A DNA stretch of 64,000 bases from Pseudogymnoascus destructans (Eukaryota; Ascomycota; Leotiomycetes; Thelebolales; Thelebolaceae), in the NCBI RefSeq assembly GCF_001641265.1, contig NW_020167531.1:744001-808000 (forward strand), given 5' to 3'. Both the position numbers and the translations under genes were made by a program. The notes under the pieces are model-generated. The model was given only the letters and a program-made list of their open reading frames with translations, was not told where the DNA came from and made no database searches. How positions within the stretch are numbered: position 1 is the first letter of the stretch; every line of letters begins with the position of its first letter. Below, one piece after another: positions 34,966 to 45,211 of the stretch.

Positions 34966-35916
34966 ACCTACCTGGCACAAGGCCAAGGCTCTACTCGATT
35001 CGGGGTCGGACGCGTCAACTATCCACCCCCTCTTCGCAAAAGATAAGGGCCTAGAGTGCCGAGACAAGGGCCCACCTCGAGCGAGGGCTGTGGACGGCAA
35101 GGAGATTGCCATATACGGAGCAGCGACCGTACAGATCAAGGCCCGGGACCACTTTCGAAGGGAGATGACTGTAGACCAGACGTTCCTTTCCATGGATACC
35201 CCTGGTGTGGATGTTATCCTTGAAATGGACTGGATCGTACAGGTCAACCCCCAGATCGATTGGCAGACCCAGATATGGCGCTACCCCTTCGATATATTGA
35301 AGGCAATGGAGGTGGGTATTGAAGAGCTAGACAAAGGCGATACTGCCTTTGTCCTGGCGTTGACCTCGGAAGGAGCGTTGGAACCCCAATGCCCAAGGGA
35401 GTACGCTGAATTCGCCGACGTCTTCTCTAAGGAGCGGGCAGAAGACCTACCCGAGCTGGGTAGGAAGACCCACAGTATCGATACCAGCATGCAAGAGCCG
35501 CCTTATGGCCCGGTATACAACCTATCTGAGACGGAGTTGGCCACACTCCGGAAATACCTTCAATCAAGCGAAAGGAAGGGTTGGATCCAGAGGAGCATAA
35601 GCCCAGCGGGCGCGCCCATACTGTTCGTACAGAAGAAGGACGGCAGTCTACGCCTCTGGGTGGATTATAGGGGTCTGAATAAGATCACCGTAAAGAATAG
35701 GCACCCCTTGCCGCTGATCACAGAGACCTTGGATCGGCTCCAAGGAGCGAAGGTCTTTACAAAGCTGGATATTAGGAACGCCTACCACAGGATCCGGATC
35801 CGCCCAGGCGACGAGTGAAAGACCGCCTTCCGCACTCGTTACGGCCACTTTGAGTACAAAGTTATGCCTTTTGGCTTGGCCAACGCGCCAGCCACGTTTC
35901 AGGCCTATATGAACGA
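34966..35916 (+). pseudogene. pol: Gypsy element C: protease and N-terminal reverse transcriptase
   Basis: Continues the C frame after the solo LTR. The aspartic protease signature LLDSGSDAS lies near 34990-35020, followed by GVDVILEMDWIV. RT begins around IDTSMQEPPYGPVYNLSETE and includes FVQKKDGSLRLWVDYRGLNK and KLDIRNAYHRIRI. TGA at 35816-35818 replaces the invariant Trp of the GDEWKTAF motif. The frame is interrupted at YMN/D by insertion of element A (35917). Confidence 0.9.
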
Positions 35917-36852
35917 TGTCATACTGACATTCGTTGCACTCAGTTTGCTATCAAACTCAAGAGCAAACTTAGAAATCTCCTCCTCAAACCTACAAGCCAA
36001 CATACATATCTTGGCTTATCACATCAACAACAGAAGCAATACTACTCAACGATTGCTGCAAACTCTTCTACTACATCTGTTTATGCTACATACATCACGG
36101 CATATCATTTGGACACTCATTGAACAAGTTATTAAGAAAATCTCCTCCTTAAGGGGGTGGGCCAATACTACCACATGGCATATCTCTACCAACTAGAGGC
36201 CTAGGAACATGAACGATATCTCTAGAAGCTTCTACAACCCTCTATGATTCATTACACGTCATCAGTCCTTAGTTACCCACAAGATTGGTTAAGTTATGAC
36301 ATAATTTGTCTATAGGTACTCTGACCTTGGACCTCCTTTTCACTTCCTATAGGCTAGGAACCCAAGAGATGGTTCTATGGGATTCTCTTACATTCGCTAC
36401 ATGATTAGCAAGCTAGTTGTGGGTCGCACTTGATTTCTAATACATTTACCAAGCCTGGTTAGTCATGGAAAGTCATGGAAAATAAGAGAACTACACTCCT
36501 TTGGCATAAATAGGATTGCCCTTTCCTTAAGAAAGGGCAAGCAGGCAATACAGTAAATCGACTAGCACATACTTCTACGTCTTTTCCAAGCTTCCAAGCA
36601 TTGATCTTGTTATTCTCTGTTTTTGAAAAGTCAGTGAGGTGCTAACCTCTGACTTACCCCTGAGTTCTCAGACTCAACATTTGTTGCAACTTGTCTAAAC
36701 CACTTCACCACATCATACACCTGATTGCTGCGTTGTGGAATAGTCTAAGCTACAACCCTTTGGCTCTGTTTCCTAAGACAGTGTGTTGTCTTAGTAAATT
36801 CATCCCTTCCTTGGGTGGCTAGATTCTCATATCTGGTGCACCCACCATTACA
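35917..36852 (+). repeat. 5' LTR of element A
   Basis: Begins TGTCATACTGAC and ends CACCATTACA. Contains the palindromic CCTTTCCTTAAGAAAGGGC near 36520, and TATA-like GGCATAAATAGG near 36500, about the right place for the R-region start. Confidence 0.95.
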
Positions 36853-36904
36853 CCTTGCCTGCTTCAAGCTTCAACTATTTCTATAGCAGCACTTCGATAC
36901 TACA

Positions 36905-38592
36905 ATGGAGGACGACCAAGCTCCTACAACTACTGCTGAACAGCAGATGCAACAACTGTTTGCCTTTATACAAACTATAGCAAACAAACTTGAGAATTTG
37001 GAAAACACCTTTCAAGCCAACACTTCAGCAACACAATCTTCAACTCAGACACATCATACAGAACTTCCCACAGCTCCTCTGGCTATTTCGAGTACCCCAG
37101 GTGCACTTCCTAAAGTGCAAACACCAGATTTATACCATGGAGACAGGAGGAAGTTGAAGGGATTTCTTATGCAACTGGACATCTACTTCACCCTCAGGCC
37201 TCATCAGTTCACCTCAGACATTCAGAAGATCTATTTCGCTGCCAGCTACCTCCGTGGATCTGCATTCAACTTCTTTGAGCCATATCTTAGAAGACTTAGT
37301 GGCAACAACCAAAATACCACTACACCTTTGATTACCTCTTATGACCAGTTTCAAGAGGAACTTACCAGGACCTTTGGAGACATCAACGAAACTGCTACAG
37401 CAGAAAGAGAGCTACAGAAGCTATGTCAAAAGACCTCTGCTGCTCAGTATACAACAGAATTTAGGAGAATCACTTCTCACTTGACTTGGAATGAAGAAGC
37501 CTTAGTCTTCACTTACTACCAAGGGCTCAAGAGCTCTATTAAGGATGAACTCAGCAAAGAAGAACGCCCTACAACACTTCAAACGCTTATAGAGAAAGCT
37601 GTCAGACTTGATGATAGGCTTTTTGAAAGAAGAAAGGAGAAGAACCAAGACTGGCATCCAACAAGAAATTTCAACAATTACACCTCTACACCAACTGCTA
37701 AGGACTCAGCACCTGAACCTATGGACTTAGACGCCTCTATAAAGAGATCTACAGCAAATCCAGCACCTCAGCCTACAGGATACCCTCAAAAACTGAAAAG
37801 GGGTAAACTTACCCCTCAAGAAAGAAAACACAGAATGGACAACAACCTTTGTTTATACTGTGGCAAAGGGGACACAGGATTCAGGAGTGCTATTCAGCAC
37901 GAGGGAGTGCTGATTCAAAACATATAGCAGCCTCAGACACAGTCACAACTGCTATTCCTGAAAAACTTGAAAAATCCCTAGCAGGCACAACTTCAACTGA
38001 GACTATAACTTCTCCCCTAGACAACAAAGATGTGTCGATGGTGCTTTCTCAGAGTCTCACACACCTGTTAATCCCTATTCAACTCCATTTCAAACAACAG
38101 GTGTTGTCTACAAGGGCTATGATAGACTCAGGGGCAACAGGCAACTTTATATCTCAAGACCTCATCTTGACACACCAGTTACCTACAATTCCCAAACGCA
38201 CTCCAGAGTTCCTCCGAGTCATTGATGGAACTCCTATCAGTTCAGGTTCCATTACCTGCAACACCCCAGTACTCAAACTTGAGATTCCCCTAGGAAAATC
38301 AACATTTTCAGACACCATCTCTTTAGATGTTATACCAATGAAGTACCCAGTTATCCTAGGTCTTCCATGGCTTCAAAGGCATGATCCAACTATCAATTGG
38401 AAGCATTTATCGCTTGGGTTTAGCTCAAATCCTGAGCTCAATACTGAAAAAACCCTTCAAGCCTCAGTTACCCCTATTCAGGTCCAAGACTCAAACTTGT
38501 CCCAGATCAAGGATTTTGACCAAACTATGGACGATATATCATCTCTGATATGGGTTAAACCTTTCCAACCTGTCCTGGAGATGACCTCCTGA
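36905..38592 (+). pseudogene. gag: Element A: gag-protease frame with one-base deletion
   Basis: The ATG at 36905 opens MEDDQAPTTTAEQQMQQLFA; a coiled-coil-like start, then the retrotransposon gag domain (FNFFEPYLRR, ELTRTFGDINETATAERELQ). The zinc knuckle begins CLYCGK, then the frame is lost: restoring one G in the GGGG run at about 37867-37870 would continue the knuckle as GHRIQEC in the frame that runs on to 38592. That frame carries the protease motif MIDSGATGNFIS. It closes with TGA at 38590-38592, one base before the pol ATG. The G-run deletion may be a genuine mutation or a homopolymer assembly error. Confidence 0.88.
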
Positions 38593-38619
38593 GATGGAGA
38601 AATCATCTCAGGAGGTCAT
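38581..38619 (+). promoter_or_regulatory. Perfect 16-bp stem-loop over the protease stop and pol start
   Basis: ATGACCTCCTGAGATG (38581-38596) and CATCTCAGGAGGTCAT (38604-38619) are exact complements around a 7-base loop, GAGAAAT; three weaker A-U/G-U pairs can extend the base. The 5' arm contains both the TGA of the upstream frame and the ATG of pol (TGAGATG). In RNA it would hide the pol AUG from all but ribosomes arriving from gag-pro. Function is inferred. Confidence 0.8.
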
Positions 38620-41600
38620 TTTGCCTTTAGCATACCAAGACTACCAACATCTTTTTGACAAGGCAAAGGCATCAATTCTGCCAAAGCACCAGCCTTATGA
38701 CCATGAGATACCACTCGCAGAAGGCTCAATGCCTCCGTACGGCCCTATCTACTCTCTATCTGAATTAGAGCTGAAAACTCTCAGAGAATACCTAGATGAG
38801 AACCTTAGTTCTGGCTTTATCAGACCTTCTTCCTCACCAGCAGGAGCTCCCATTCTCTTTGTCAAGAAGAAAGATGGCTCCTTGCGTCTCTGTGTTGATT
38901 ATAGGGGCCTTAATGCAGTCACTGTTAAAAACAGATATGCTTTACCCCTTATCCCTGAGCTCATAGATAGGCTCTCTTCAGCAAGGATCTTTACCAAGTT
39001 AGATCTCAGGGGAGCTTATAACCTGATACGCATCAAGGAAGGTGATGAGTGGAAGACAGCATTCAGAACACGCTATGGTCATTTTGAATACCAGGTAATG
39101 CCTTTTGGGCTTGCCAATGCACCTGCTTCTTTCCAAGCTCTCATGAATGATATTCTAAGACCTTACTTGGATATCTTTGTTGTTGTCTACTTAGACGACA
39201 TTCTTATATACTCTTTAGACACTCAAGAGCATGTTCTACATGTTAGACAAGTCTTAGAGAAGCTATCTCAAGCACAACTCTTTTGTAAACTTGAGAAATG
39301 TCTTTTCCATATGTCTCAAGTTGATTTCTTAGGACATAGAATTTCAACAGAAGGCATTCAGATGGACCCTGAAAAGACAAAAGCAGTACAAACGTGGCCT
39401 ATTCCTTCCAGCATTAAAGAGGTTCAGTCTTTCCTTGGGTTTGCCAACTATTACAGGAGGTTTATACCAAGATATACATCCTTGGCTTTACCCCTTACTC
39501 AATTACTTCACAAGGACACTTTGTATCACTGGGATAAGACACAGCAAGATGCTTTCGATGCTCTTAAAGGAGAATTTAAAGAAGGGAAAATGTTACTACA
39601 CTTTAACCCCTTGAAACCTGCCACTCTTGAGACAGATGCCTCAGATTTTGCCATTTCTGGAATCTTATACCAAGCTCCAAAAGACAAACAAGAAGAGCTA
39701 CAGCCTGTGGCATTTTACTCAAGAAAGCTATCAGCAGCTGAACAAAACTATCCCATTACAGACAAGGAACTGCTTGCCATAGTATGTTCTCTAAAGCATT
39801 GGAGATGCTACCTTGAAGGGGCAAACTATCCTATCACTATTTACAGTGACCATTCAAATCTCTTGACCTTTACAACCACTAAACAGCTCAATCGACGACA
39901 AGCAAGGTGGTCTGAACAACTAGGAGGTTTTGACTTTGTTATAAAACATGTCTCAGGGGCCAAGAATCAAAGAGCAGATCTCCTCTCAAGAAGACATGAC
40001 TACCAAGATTCTGCTAAAACTAGCAATACAAAGGCTCTGCTAGACTCAGCAAAGCTTATAGCAGCATCTTTAAGCAACCCTAGTACTACAGAGGACTTAG
40101 GGGTAAACTTATCCCCTCAAGACCAAGTTGCCCCCATTACCTCTTCTCAGGAACCAGAGACCTTTAAAGACTATACACCCTCAGCAACACTTCTTAAAGC
40201 ATTCAAAGATGCTTACAACCATGATCCCTTTGCCAAAAGAACTTTGGAATACCTCCAGAAGAAAGGTTCCTCTCTTGAGAAAGTTGGACTACAGAATTTC
40301 TCAAAAAATCAGCATGGACTTCTCTTATTCAAGAACTATATCTATGTCCCAAGGGATAAACGATTACAGCTACACCTCCTACAGCAGTTCCATGATGCTC
40401 CAGCTGCAGGGCACTTTGGCTTTGCAAAAACTTATGAACTTCTAACAAGAAAGTTCTACTGGCCTAGTCTAAGGACTACTCTTCAAGACTATATATCTTC
40501 TTGCACTACTTGCAACTTGAACAAACCTACACGGCAAAAGCCCTATGGCCTCTTGCAGCCTCTACCTATACCAGAACGCCCATGGGACTCCATATCCATT
40601 GACTTTATAGTCAAGTTGCCTCCTTCTATCCCAAAAGGGGGTGCTACCCCTTATGACTCTATCCTTGTGGTGGTAGAAAGGCTCACAAAAATGGCACACT
40701 TTGAGCCTTGCAATGAGACTATCACAGCTTCTGAACTTGCGTGGCTATTCCTCAAGGTGGTCTTTAAATATCATGGAATTCCTGGACACTGGATCTCAGA
40801 TAGGGGAGCAGTTTTCACTTCAAACTTTTTTAAGGAGTTCTCTAAACTCTTAAACATGGAACAACGCTTCTCTACAGCTTATCACCCTCAAACAGATGGC
40901 CAGACAGAGAGAGTCAACTCTGTACTTGAACAATATCTAAGAATTTATACAAACTATGCTCAAGACAACTGGGCAGATCTTCTCCATCTTGCAGAATTTG
41001 CTTACAACAACACAGTCTCTAACACCACAAAAGAGACACCTTTCTATGCAAACTATGGTTATCACCCTAGGTTTGAAGTGGCAGAACTGAATTGCCCTGA
41101 AAATTTCAAAAACCCTTCTGCTACTGAAAGAATCATCTACCTTAAGGGCCTCCAGGACTATCTCAAGGTTCAAATACAGCGTGCACAAGACGAGCAGGCT
41201 CAGGCCTTTAACAGGGGGGTGGTTGCACCACAATTCAAAGTTGGTGATCAAGTCTTTTTGTCTAGAAGACATATCACAACTACTAGACCTTCAGACAAAC
41301 TTGATACTAAAAGACTTGGACCTTTTAAGATCACAAGGACTATTGGCAAGAATGCTTTCGAGCTTGCATTACCACCTACTTGGACTATCCATAATGTCTT
41401 CCATGCATCTCTCTTGTCTAAGGCACAAGAAAGTTCCTTAAGACCACTTCAGTCTCCTCCACCTCCTGTTCTGATCTTGGATCAACCAGAATATGAAGTA
41501 GAGTCTATCCTTGACAAAAAGACACTTAGAGGTCAGGACTACTTCCTCGTTAAGTGGAAAGGCTATCCTACAAGTGACAACACTTGGGAGCCTAAGAGAA

Positions 41601-41692
41601 ATCTAAAAAATGCATCTAAGCTCATTCTAGAATTTCTTTCTAAGAAAGCCAACTGGCTAAAGGGCAAGCAGACAGCCAACAAACGTCCTTAA
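38594..41692 (+). CDS. pol: Element A: pol (RT, RNase H, integrase, chromodomain)
   Basis: An uninterrupted frame of 1032 residues. RT: PPYGPIYSLSELELKTLREY, SLRLCVDYRGLNAVTVKNRY, the intact GDEWKTAFRTRYGHFEYQVM block and VVYLDDILIYS (catalytic). RNase H: LETDASDFAISGIL and the FTTTKQLNRRQARWSEQL region. Integrase: HHCC finger (H...H...CTTCNLNK), then D, D and E of the catalytic core in SIDFIVKLP, SDRGAVFTS and TDGQTERVNSVLEQYL. C-terminus: a chromodomain (EYEVESILDKKTLRGQDYFL then WKGYPTSDNTWEPKRNL), which would target integration to modified chromatin. It starts at ATG 38594, frame +1 relative to the protease frame; expression probably depends on recoding or reinitiation at the stem-loop. 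Confidence 0.95.
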   Translation: MEKSSQEVILPLAYQDYQHLFDKAKASILPKHQPYDHEIPLAEGSMPPYGPIYSLSELELKTLREYLDENLSSGFIRPSSSPAGAPILFVKKKDGSLRLCVDYRGLNAVTVKNRYALPLIPELIDRLSSARIFTKLDLRGAYNLIRIKEGDEWKTAFRTRYGHFEYQVMPFGLANAPASFQALMNDILRPYLDIFVVVYLDDILIYSLDTQEHVLHVRQVLEKLSQAQLFCKLEKCLFHMSQVDFLGHRISTEGIQMDPEKTKAVQTWPIPSSIKEVQSFLGFANYYRRFIPRYTSLALPLTQLLHKDTLYHWDKTQQDAFDALKGEFKEGKMLLHFNPLKPATLETDASDFAISGILYQAPKDKQEELQPVAFYSRKLSAAEQNYPITDKELLAIVCSLKHWRCYLEGANYPITIYSDHSNLLTFTTTKQLNRRQARWSEQLGGFDFVIKHVSGAKNQRADLLSRRHDYQDSAKTSNTKALLDSAKLIAASLSNPSTTEDLGVNLSPQDQVAPITSSQEPETFKDYTPSATLLKAFKDAYNHDPFAKRTLEYLQKKGSSLEKVGLQNFSKNQHGLLLFKNYIYVPRDKRLQLHLLQQFHDAPAAGHFGFAKTYELLTRKFYWPSLRTTLQDYISSCTTCNLNKPTRQKPYGLLQPLPIPERPWDSISIDFIVKLPPSIPKGGATPYDSILVVVERLTKMAHFEPCNETITASELAWLFLKVVFKYHGIPGHWISDRGAVFTSNFFKEFSKLLNMEQRFSTAYHPQTDGQTERVNSVLEQYLRIYTNYAQDNWADLLHLAEFAYNNTVSNTTKETPFYANYGYHPRFEVAELNCPENFKNPSATERIIYLKGLQDYLKVQIQRAQDEQAQAFNRGVVAPQFKVGDQVFLSRRHITTTRPSDKLDTKRLGPFKITRTIGKNAFELALPPTWTIHNVFHASLLSKAQESSLRPLQSPPPPVLILDQPEYEVESILDKKTLRGQDYFLVKWKGYPTSDNTWEPKRNLKNASKLILEFLSKKANWLKGKQTANKRP

Positions 41693-41704
41693 AAGGGGGG
41701 ATCA

Positions 41705-42640
41705 TGTCATACTGACATTCGTTGCACTCAGTTTGCTATCAAACTCAAGAGCAAACTTAGAAATCTCCTCCTCAAACCTACAAGTCACCATACATATCTT
41801 GGCTTATCACACCAACAACAGAAACAATACTACTCAACGATTGCTGCAAACTCTTCTACTACATCTGTTTATGCTACATACATCACGGCATATCATTTGG
41901 ACACTCATTGAACAAGTTATTAAGAAAATCTCCTCCTTAAGGGGGTGGGCCAATACTACCACATGGCATATCTCTACCAACTAGAGGCCTAGGAACATGA
42001 ACGATATCTCTAGAAGCTTCTACAACCCTCTATGATTCATTACACGTCATCAGTCCTTAGTTACCCACAAGATTGGTTAAGTTATGACATAATTTGTCTA
42101 TAGGTACTCTGACCTTGGACCTCCTTTTCACTTCCTATAGGCTAGGAACCCAAGAGATGGTTCTATGGGATTCTCTTACATTCGCTACATGATTAGCAAG
42201 CTAGTTGTGGGTCGCACTTGATTTCTAATACATTTACCAAGCCTGGTTAGTCATGGAAAGTCATGGAAAATAAGAGAACTACACTCCTTTGGCATAAATA
42301 GGATTGCCCTTTCCTTAAGAAAGGGCAAGCAGGCAATACAGTAAATCGACTAGCACATACTTCTACGTCTTTTCCAAGCTTCCAAGCATTGATCTTGTTA
42401 TTCTCTGTTTTTGAAAAGTCAGTGAGGTGCTAACCTCTGACTTACCCCTGAGTTCTCAGACTCAACATTTGTTGCAACTTGTCTAAACCACTTCACCACA
42501 TCATACACCTGATTGCTGCGTTGTGGAATAGTCTAAGCTACAACCCTTTGGCTCTGTTTCCTAAGACAGTGTGTTGTCTTAGTAAATTCATCCCTTCCTT
42601 GGGTGGCTAGATTCTCATATCTGGTGCACCCACCATTACA
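41705..42640 (+). repeat. 3' LTR of element A
   Basis: 936 bp, same ends as the 5' LTR; differences noted include AGTCACCAT versus AGCCAACAT and AGAAACAAT versus AGAAGCAAT. It is preceded by the polypurine tract. Confidence 0.95.
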
Positions 42641-43025
42641 AACGAGACCCTCGAAGGGCTCGTTGATACGATATGCGTTGTATACATCGACGATATCCTT
42701 ATTTATTCCTCTAAAGAGGAGGAACATACCCACCATGTACAGGAGGTCCTAGGTCGCCTACGAGAGGCGAACCTATATGTGAAGCTCTCAAAGTGCGAGT
42801 TCAATACCAAACAGGTAGGCTTCCTTGGATATACCATCACAACAGAAGGAGTGGCTATGGAAGGCGACCGGGTTGCTGCGATAGCTGAGTGGCCTACACC
42901 CAAGACCTACCGAGAGGTCCAGGTGTTCCTCGGCTTCGCCAACTTTTGCCTGCGCTACATAGAGCAGTACTCCTCTGTTGTGGCACCCTTGACTGGCCTT
43001 ATAAAGGGGGCCAAGGCCGGTAAAT
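42641..43025 (+). pseudogene. pol: Gypsy element C: central RT fragment
   Basis: Resumes element C exactly after the AACGA duplication, in the frame expected after subtracting 6729 bp. It encodes the RT palm with VVYIDDILIYSSKEEEHTHH and the thumb/connection start (EWPTPKTYREVQVFLGFANF). It is cut at 43025 by an LTR-B fragment; RNase H and integrase of C are absent. Confidence 0.9.
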
Positions 43026-43227
43026 AGTCCACTAGGCACGACGCCACTATATAAGTAGATAGTATTTCCTTAGATAGGAGCTTCGTGCTCAACTCAATAC
43101 AGTATTTGTTATATACTAGTAACGTGTTACTTGAAGCCTTTGTGTCTGATCCCCTGCCTCCTCTGATAAGTAAACCTTTACGCAAGAGAACCTCTGTGTC
43201 TTCTATCGTTTAGAAGTCAGCGTTACA
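43026..43227 (+). repeat. Truncated 5' LTR of element B
   Basis: 202 bp matching the last ~200 bp of the LTR ending at 49751 (AGTCCACTAGGCACGACGCC ... GTCAGCGTTACA). It includes the TATATAAG box near 43050. The upstream part of the LTR and any target duplication are missing, replaced by element C sequence. Confidence 0.85.
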
Positions 43228-43273
43228 CTTTGAGCACCACTTCTACGAGGTACCGGCTTACACACAAAGCAAC

Positions 43274-45211
43274 ATGTCTGTCGTCAGTTCGAAGGGGAAA
43301 ACTCCCACCACGCCAACTTCGTCTCAGAGGTCTAAGCCTGAGAATGAAGAGATGCCCGATGCACCCACCGTCAACGAACTCAAGGAAACTCTACGCGTCA
43401 AGTTGCCCGACACTTACTCCGGCAACCGAAAGGAACTTGAGGTGTTTTTGCTACAGGTCGAACTGTACCAGCACTTCAATGATGAGAAGTTTCCCACCCA
43501 GGAGAGCTATGCCCTGTGGACTGCGTCCTACCTTAGGGGGGAAGCCCTGCGATGGATCGAACCATTCCTCAAGGATTATTTCAAATATGAAAGTACCAAT
43601 GGAAGCATGGCAACTACGCAGACTATGTTTGGCAGCTGGAAAGGATTCTGTAAGGAAATCCGACGCATGTTCGGAGACATCGATGAGATTAAGACCGCGG
43701 AAGACCATCTGTTTGCACTTAAGCAGACTGGCAGCGCCCTCACGTACTCCACAGAATTCCAGAGATATGGCAATCAGACAGGATGGGACGCCAGCGCACT
43801 CATCAGCCACTACCGACGTGGGCTGAAGAGCCATATACGTATGGAACTTGCCCGTTTGGAACAACAAGCAACGGACATGGTAGCGCTAATCGAACATACG
43901 GTCCGAATCGACAATCGACTATACGAATTCCAGAAGGAACGTCGGACCTATGACAAGCCCAAGAAAAGTTACCCCTACCGGGGAAACGAGGGCAGACGAC
44001 GGGATCAACACCCGCGAGACAACCGTTGGTCGGACCCAATGGAACTCGATGCCACGTTCAAACCTGGACGACCCCGTGACCCTAAGAAAGACAGACAATT
44101 CAAGGAACGACTCTGTTTTAACTGCGACAAGCCAGGCCACATGGCCCGAGACTGCAGACAGCCAAAGAAAGGGAACGGCGGACGCAAAGTCGGCAAACAA
44201 CTCAATGCCACCTGGACAGGACAGTTGAACGCAACGTTTGTGAGCAAACAGGACTGGGGAATAAACGGCGAAAGCACCCCAGAAGACGAGAGCTCAGATG
44301 AAGGGTCGGAGGCGGAATCGTTCACCGTCTCGGAACAGGAGACCTTCGATGAACTCGCACCTACGGAACCAATGAGTCCACGGTGCAAGAGCGTAGTAAG
44401 ACGCATGGCAAAACACGCCCATGCGAAGATTAGGGCCGAACGAGACAAGCCCAATGGCCAGAGGAGAATCCCCATGCTTAAAGACCTCTACGGGAACCTG
44501 TTACAGGAACTTCCGTTAAAATGCAAGGTGGACGACTGCAAGGATGACCTCTGGAGATACTACGACCAACTAACGAATACCCGCAGGCTGCTTGGCACGT
44601 CCCAAGACGTAGCTAAGTTGGAAGCCCAAGAAGCGGAAGAACTGGAGAAGGATGTCGAGCATATGGCTAAACTGAAGTATATGAAAAGCGTCGAACTTTA
44701 CTACCAGGACCGCAGGAGAGCCCTGAAGAAGTACGATGAGAAAGCCAGAGATATGCTCCAACGGGAAAATGCGAGACCCACTCCACGCATCGAAAGGAGA
44801 GCCATGGAGCAACTAGACACGTTCTCCACGCCTCCGAGGGAAGATAGTGCATGGGTGAGAGGACAGCGGGAACTATCAATGACAGACGCAACAGAGACTG
44901 ATCATCCCTGGCACGCGTATGTCTACTGGGAGTATTGCAGTGAAGATGACTGCAAGCTCCACTGGAAAAAGAAACTCCAGAATCAGTTGTTTCCCCGATC
45001 CTCGCCCAGGATACACTTCAGAGACGCAGAGCAAGTTCACGCCCTCAGGCGAAGCCAGTCTGAAGGGGACTTGCCTATCAAAAGCGAACAGGTATACGAG
45101 AAATACCCACATCTGCTAGACGAAGCAGAAGAGCGAGGGAAACGATCTCCCCAAGGACCACCATTGGAAGCGGATGAATACTATCCTTCCTCGGACGAGT
45201 CAAAAAACTAG
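43274..45211 (+). CDS. gag: Element B: gag
   Basis: 645 residues from the ATG at 43274. The capsid-type gag region is around LQVELYQHFNDEKFPTQESY and FGDIDEIKTAEDHLFALKQT; the zinc knuckle CFNCDKPGHMARDC is intact near residue 280. A long acidic/basic C-terminal extension (~350 residues, with ESSDEGSEAESF and coiled-coil-like EAEELEKDVEHMAKL) is unusual for gypsy gag. The frame ends ...DESKN-TAG directly after the heptamer A AAA AAC, so gag is followed by a -1 frame pol. Confidence 0.9.
   Translation: MSVVSSKGKTPTTPTSSQRSKPENEEMPDAPTVNELKETLRVKLPDTYSGNRKELEVFLLQVELYQHFNDEKFPTQESYALWTASYLRGEALRWIEPFLKDYFKYESTNGSMATTQTMFGSWKGFCKEIRRMFGDIDEIKTAEDHLFALKQTGSALTYSTEFQRYGNQTGWDASALISHYRRGLKSHIRMELARLEQQATDMVALIEHTVRIDNRLYEFQKERRTYDKPKKSYPYRGNEGRRRDQHPRDNRWSDPMELDATFKPGRPRDPKKDRQFKERLCFNCDKPGHMARDCRQPKKGNGGRKVGKQLNATWTGQLNATFVSKQDWGINGESTPEDESSDEGSEAESFTVSEQETFDELAPTEPMSPRCKSVVRRMAKHAHAKIRAERDKPNGQRRIPMLKDLYGNLLQELPLKCKVDDCKDDLWRYYDQLTNTRRLLGTSQDVAKLEAQEAEELEKDVEHMAKLKYMKSVELYYQDRRRALKKYDEKARDMLQRENARPTPRIERRAMEQLDTFSTPPREDSAWVRGQRELSMTDATETDHPWHAYVYWEYCSEDDCKLHWKKKLQNQLFPRSSPRIHFRDAEQVHALRRSQSEGDLPIKSEQVYEKYPHLLDEAEERGKRSPQGPPLEADEYYPSSDESKN

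Larger units (their letters stand above)
35917..42640 (+). mobile_element. Full-length Ty3/gypsy chromovirus 'A' inserted in element C
   Basis: 6724 bp with two 936-bp LTRs (35917-36852, 41705-42640) and a perfect target duplication AACGA (35912-35916, 42641-42645). Reading across the left part, I counted about four differences between the LTRs, so the insertion is young. Order: LTR, gag-protease, pol (RT, RNase H, integrase, chromodomain), polypurine tract AAAAGGGGGG (41691-41700), LTR. Removing the element and one duplication restores the RT frame of C, confirming the insertion. It is nearly intact: the only obvious lesion is a one-base deletion in gag. Confidence 0.97.

Noticed and set aside
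13990..35818. TGA read as tryptophan or selenocysteine in the transposon frames
   Set aside because: Host genes in the window use TGA as stop (TIM50, the 2EXR-like gene), one TGA stands where Arg is expected, and no selenocysteine element is seen; mutation is the simpler explanation.
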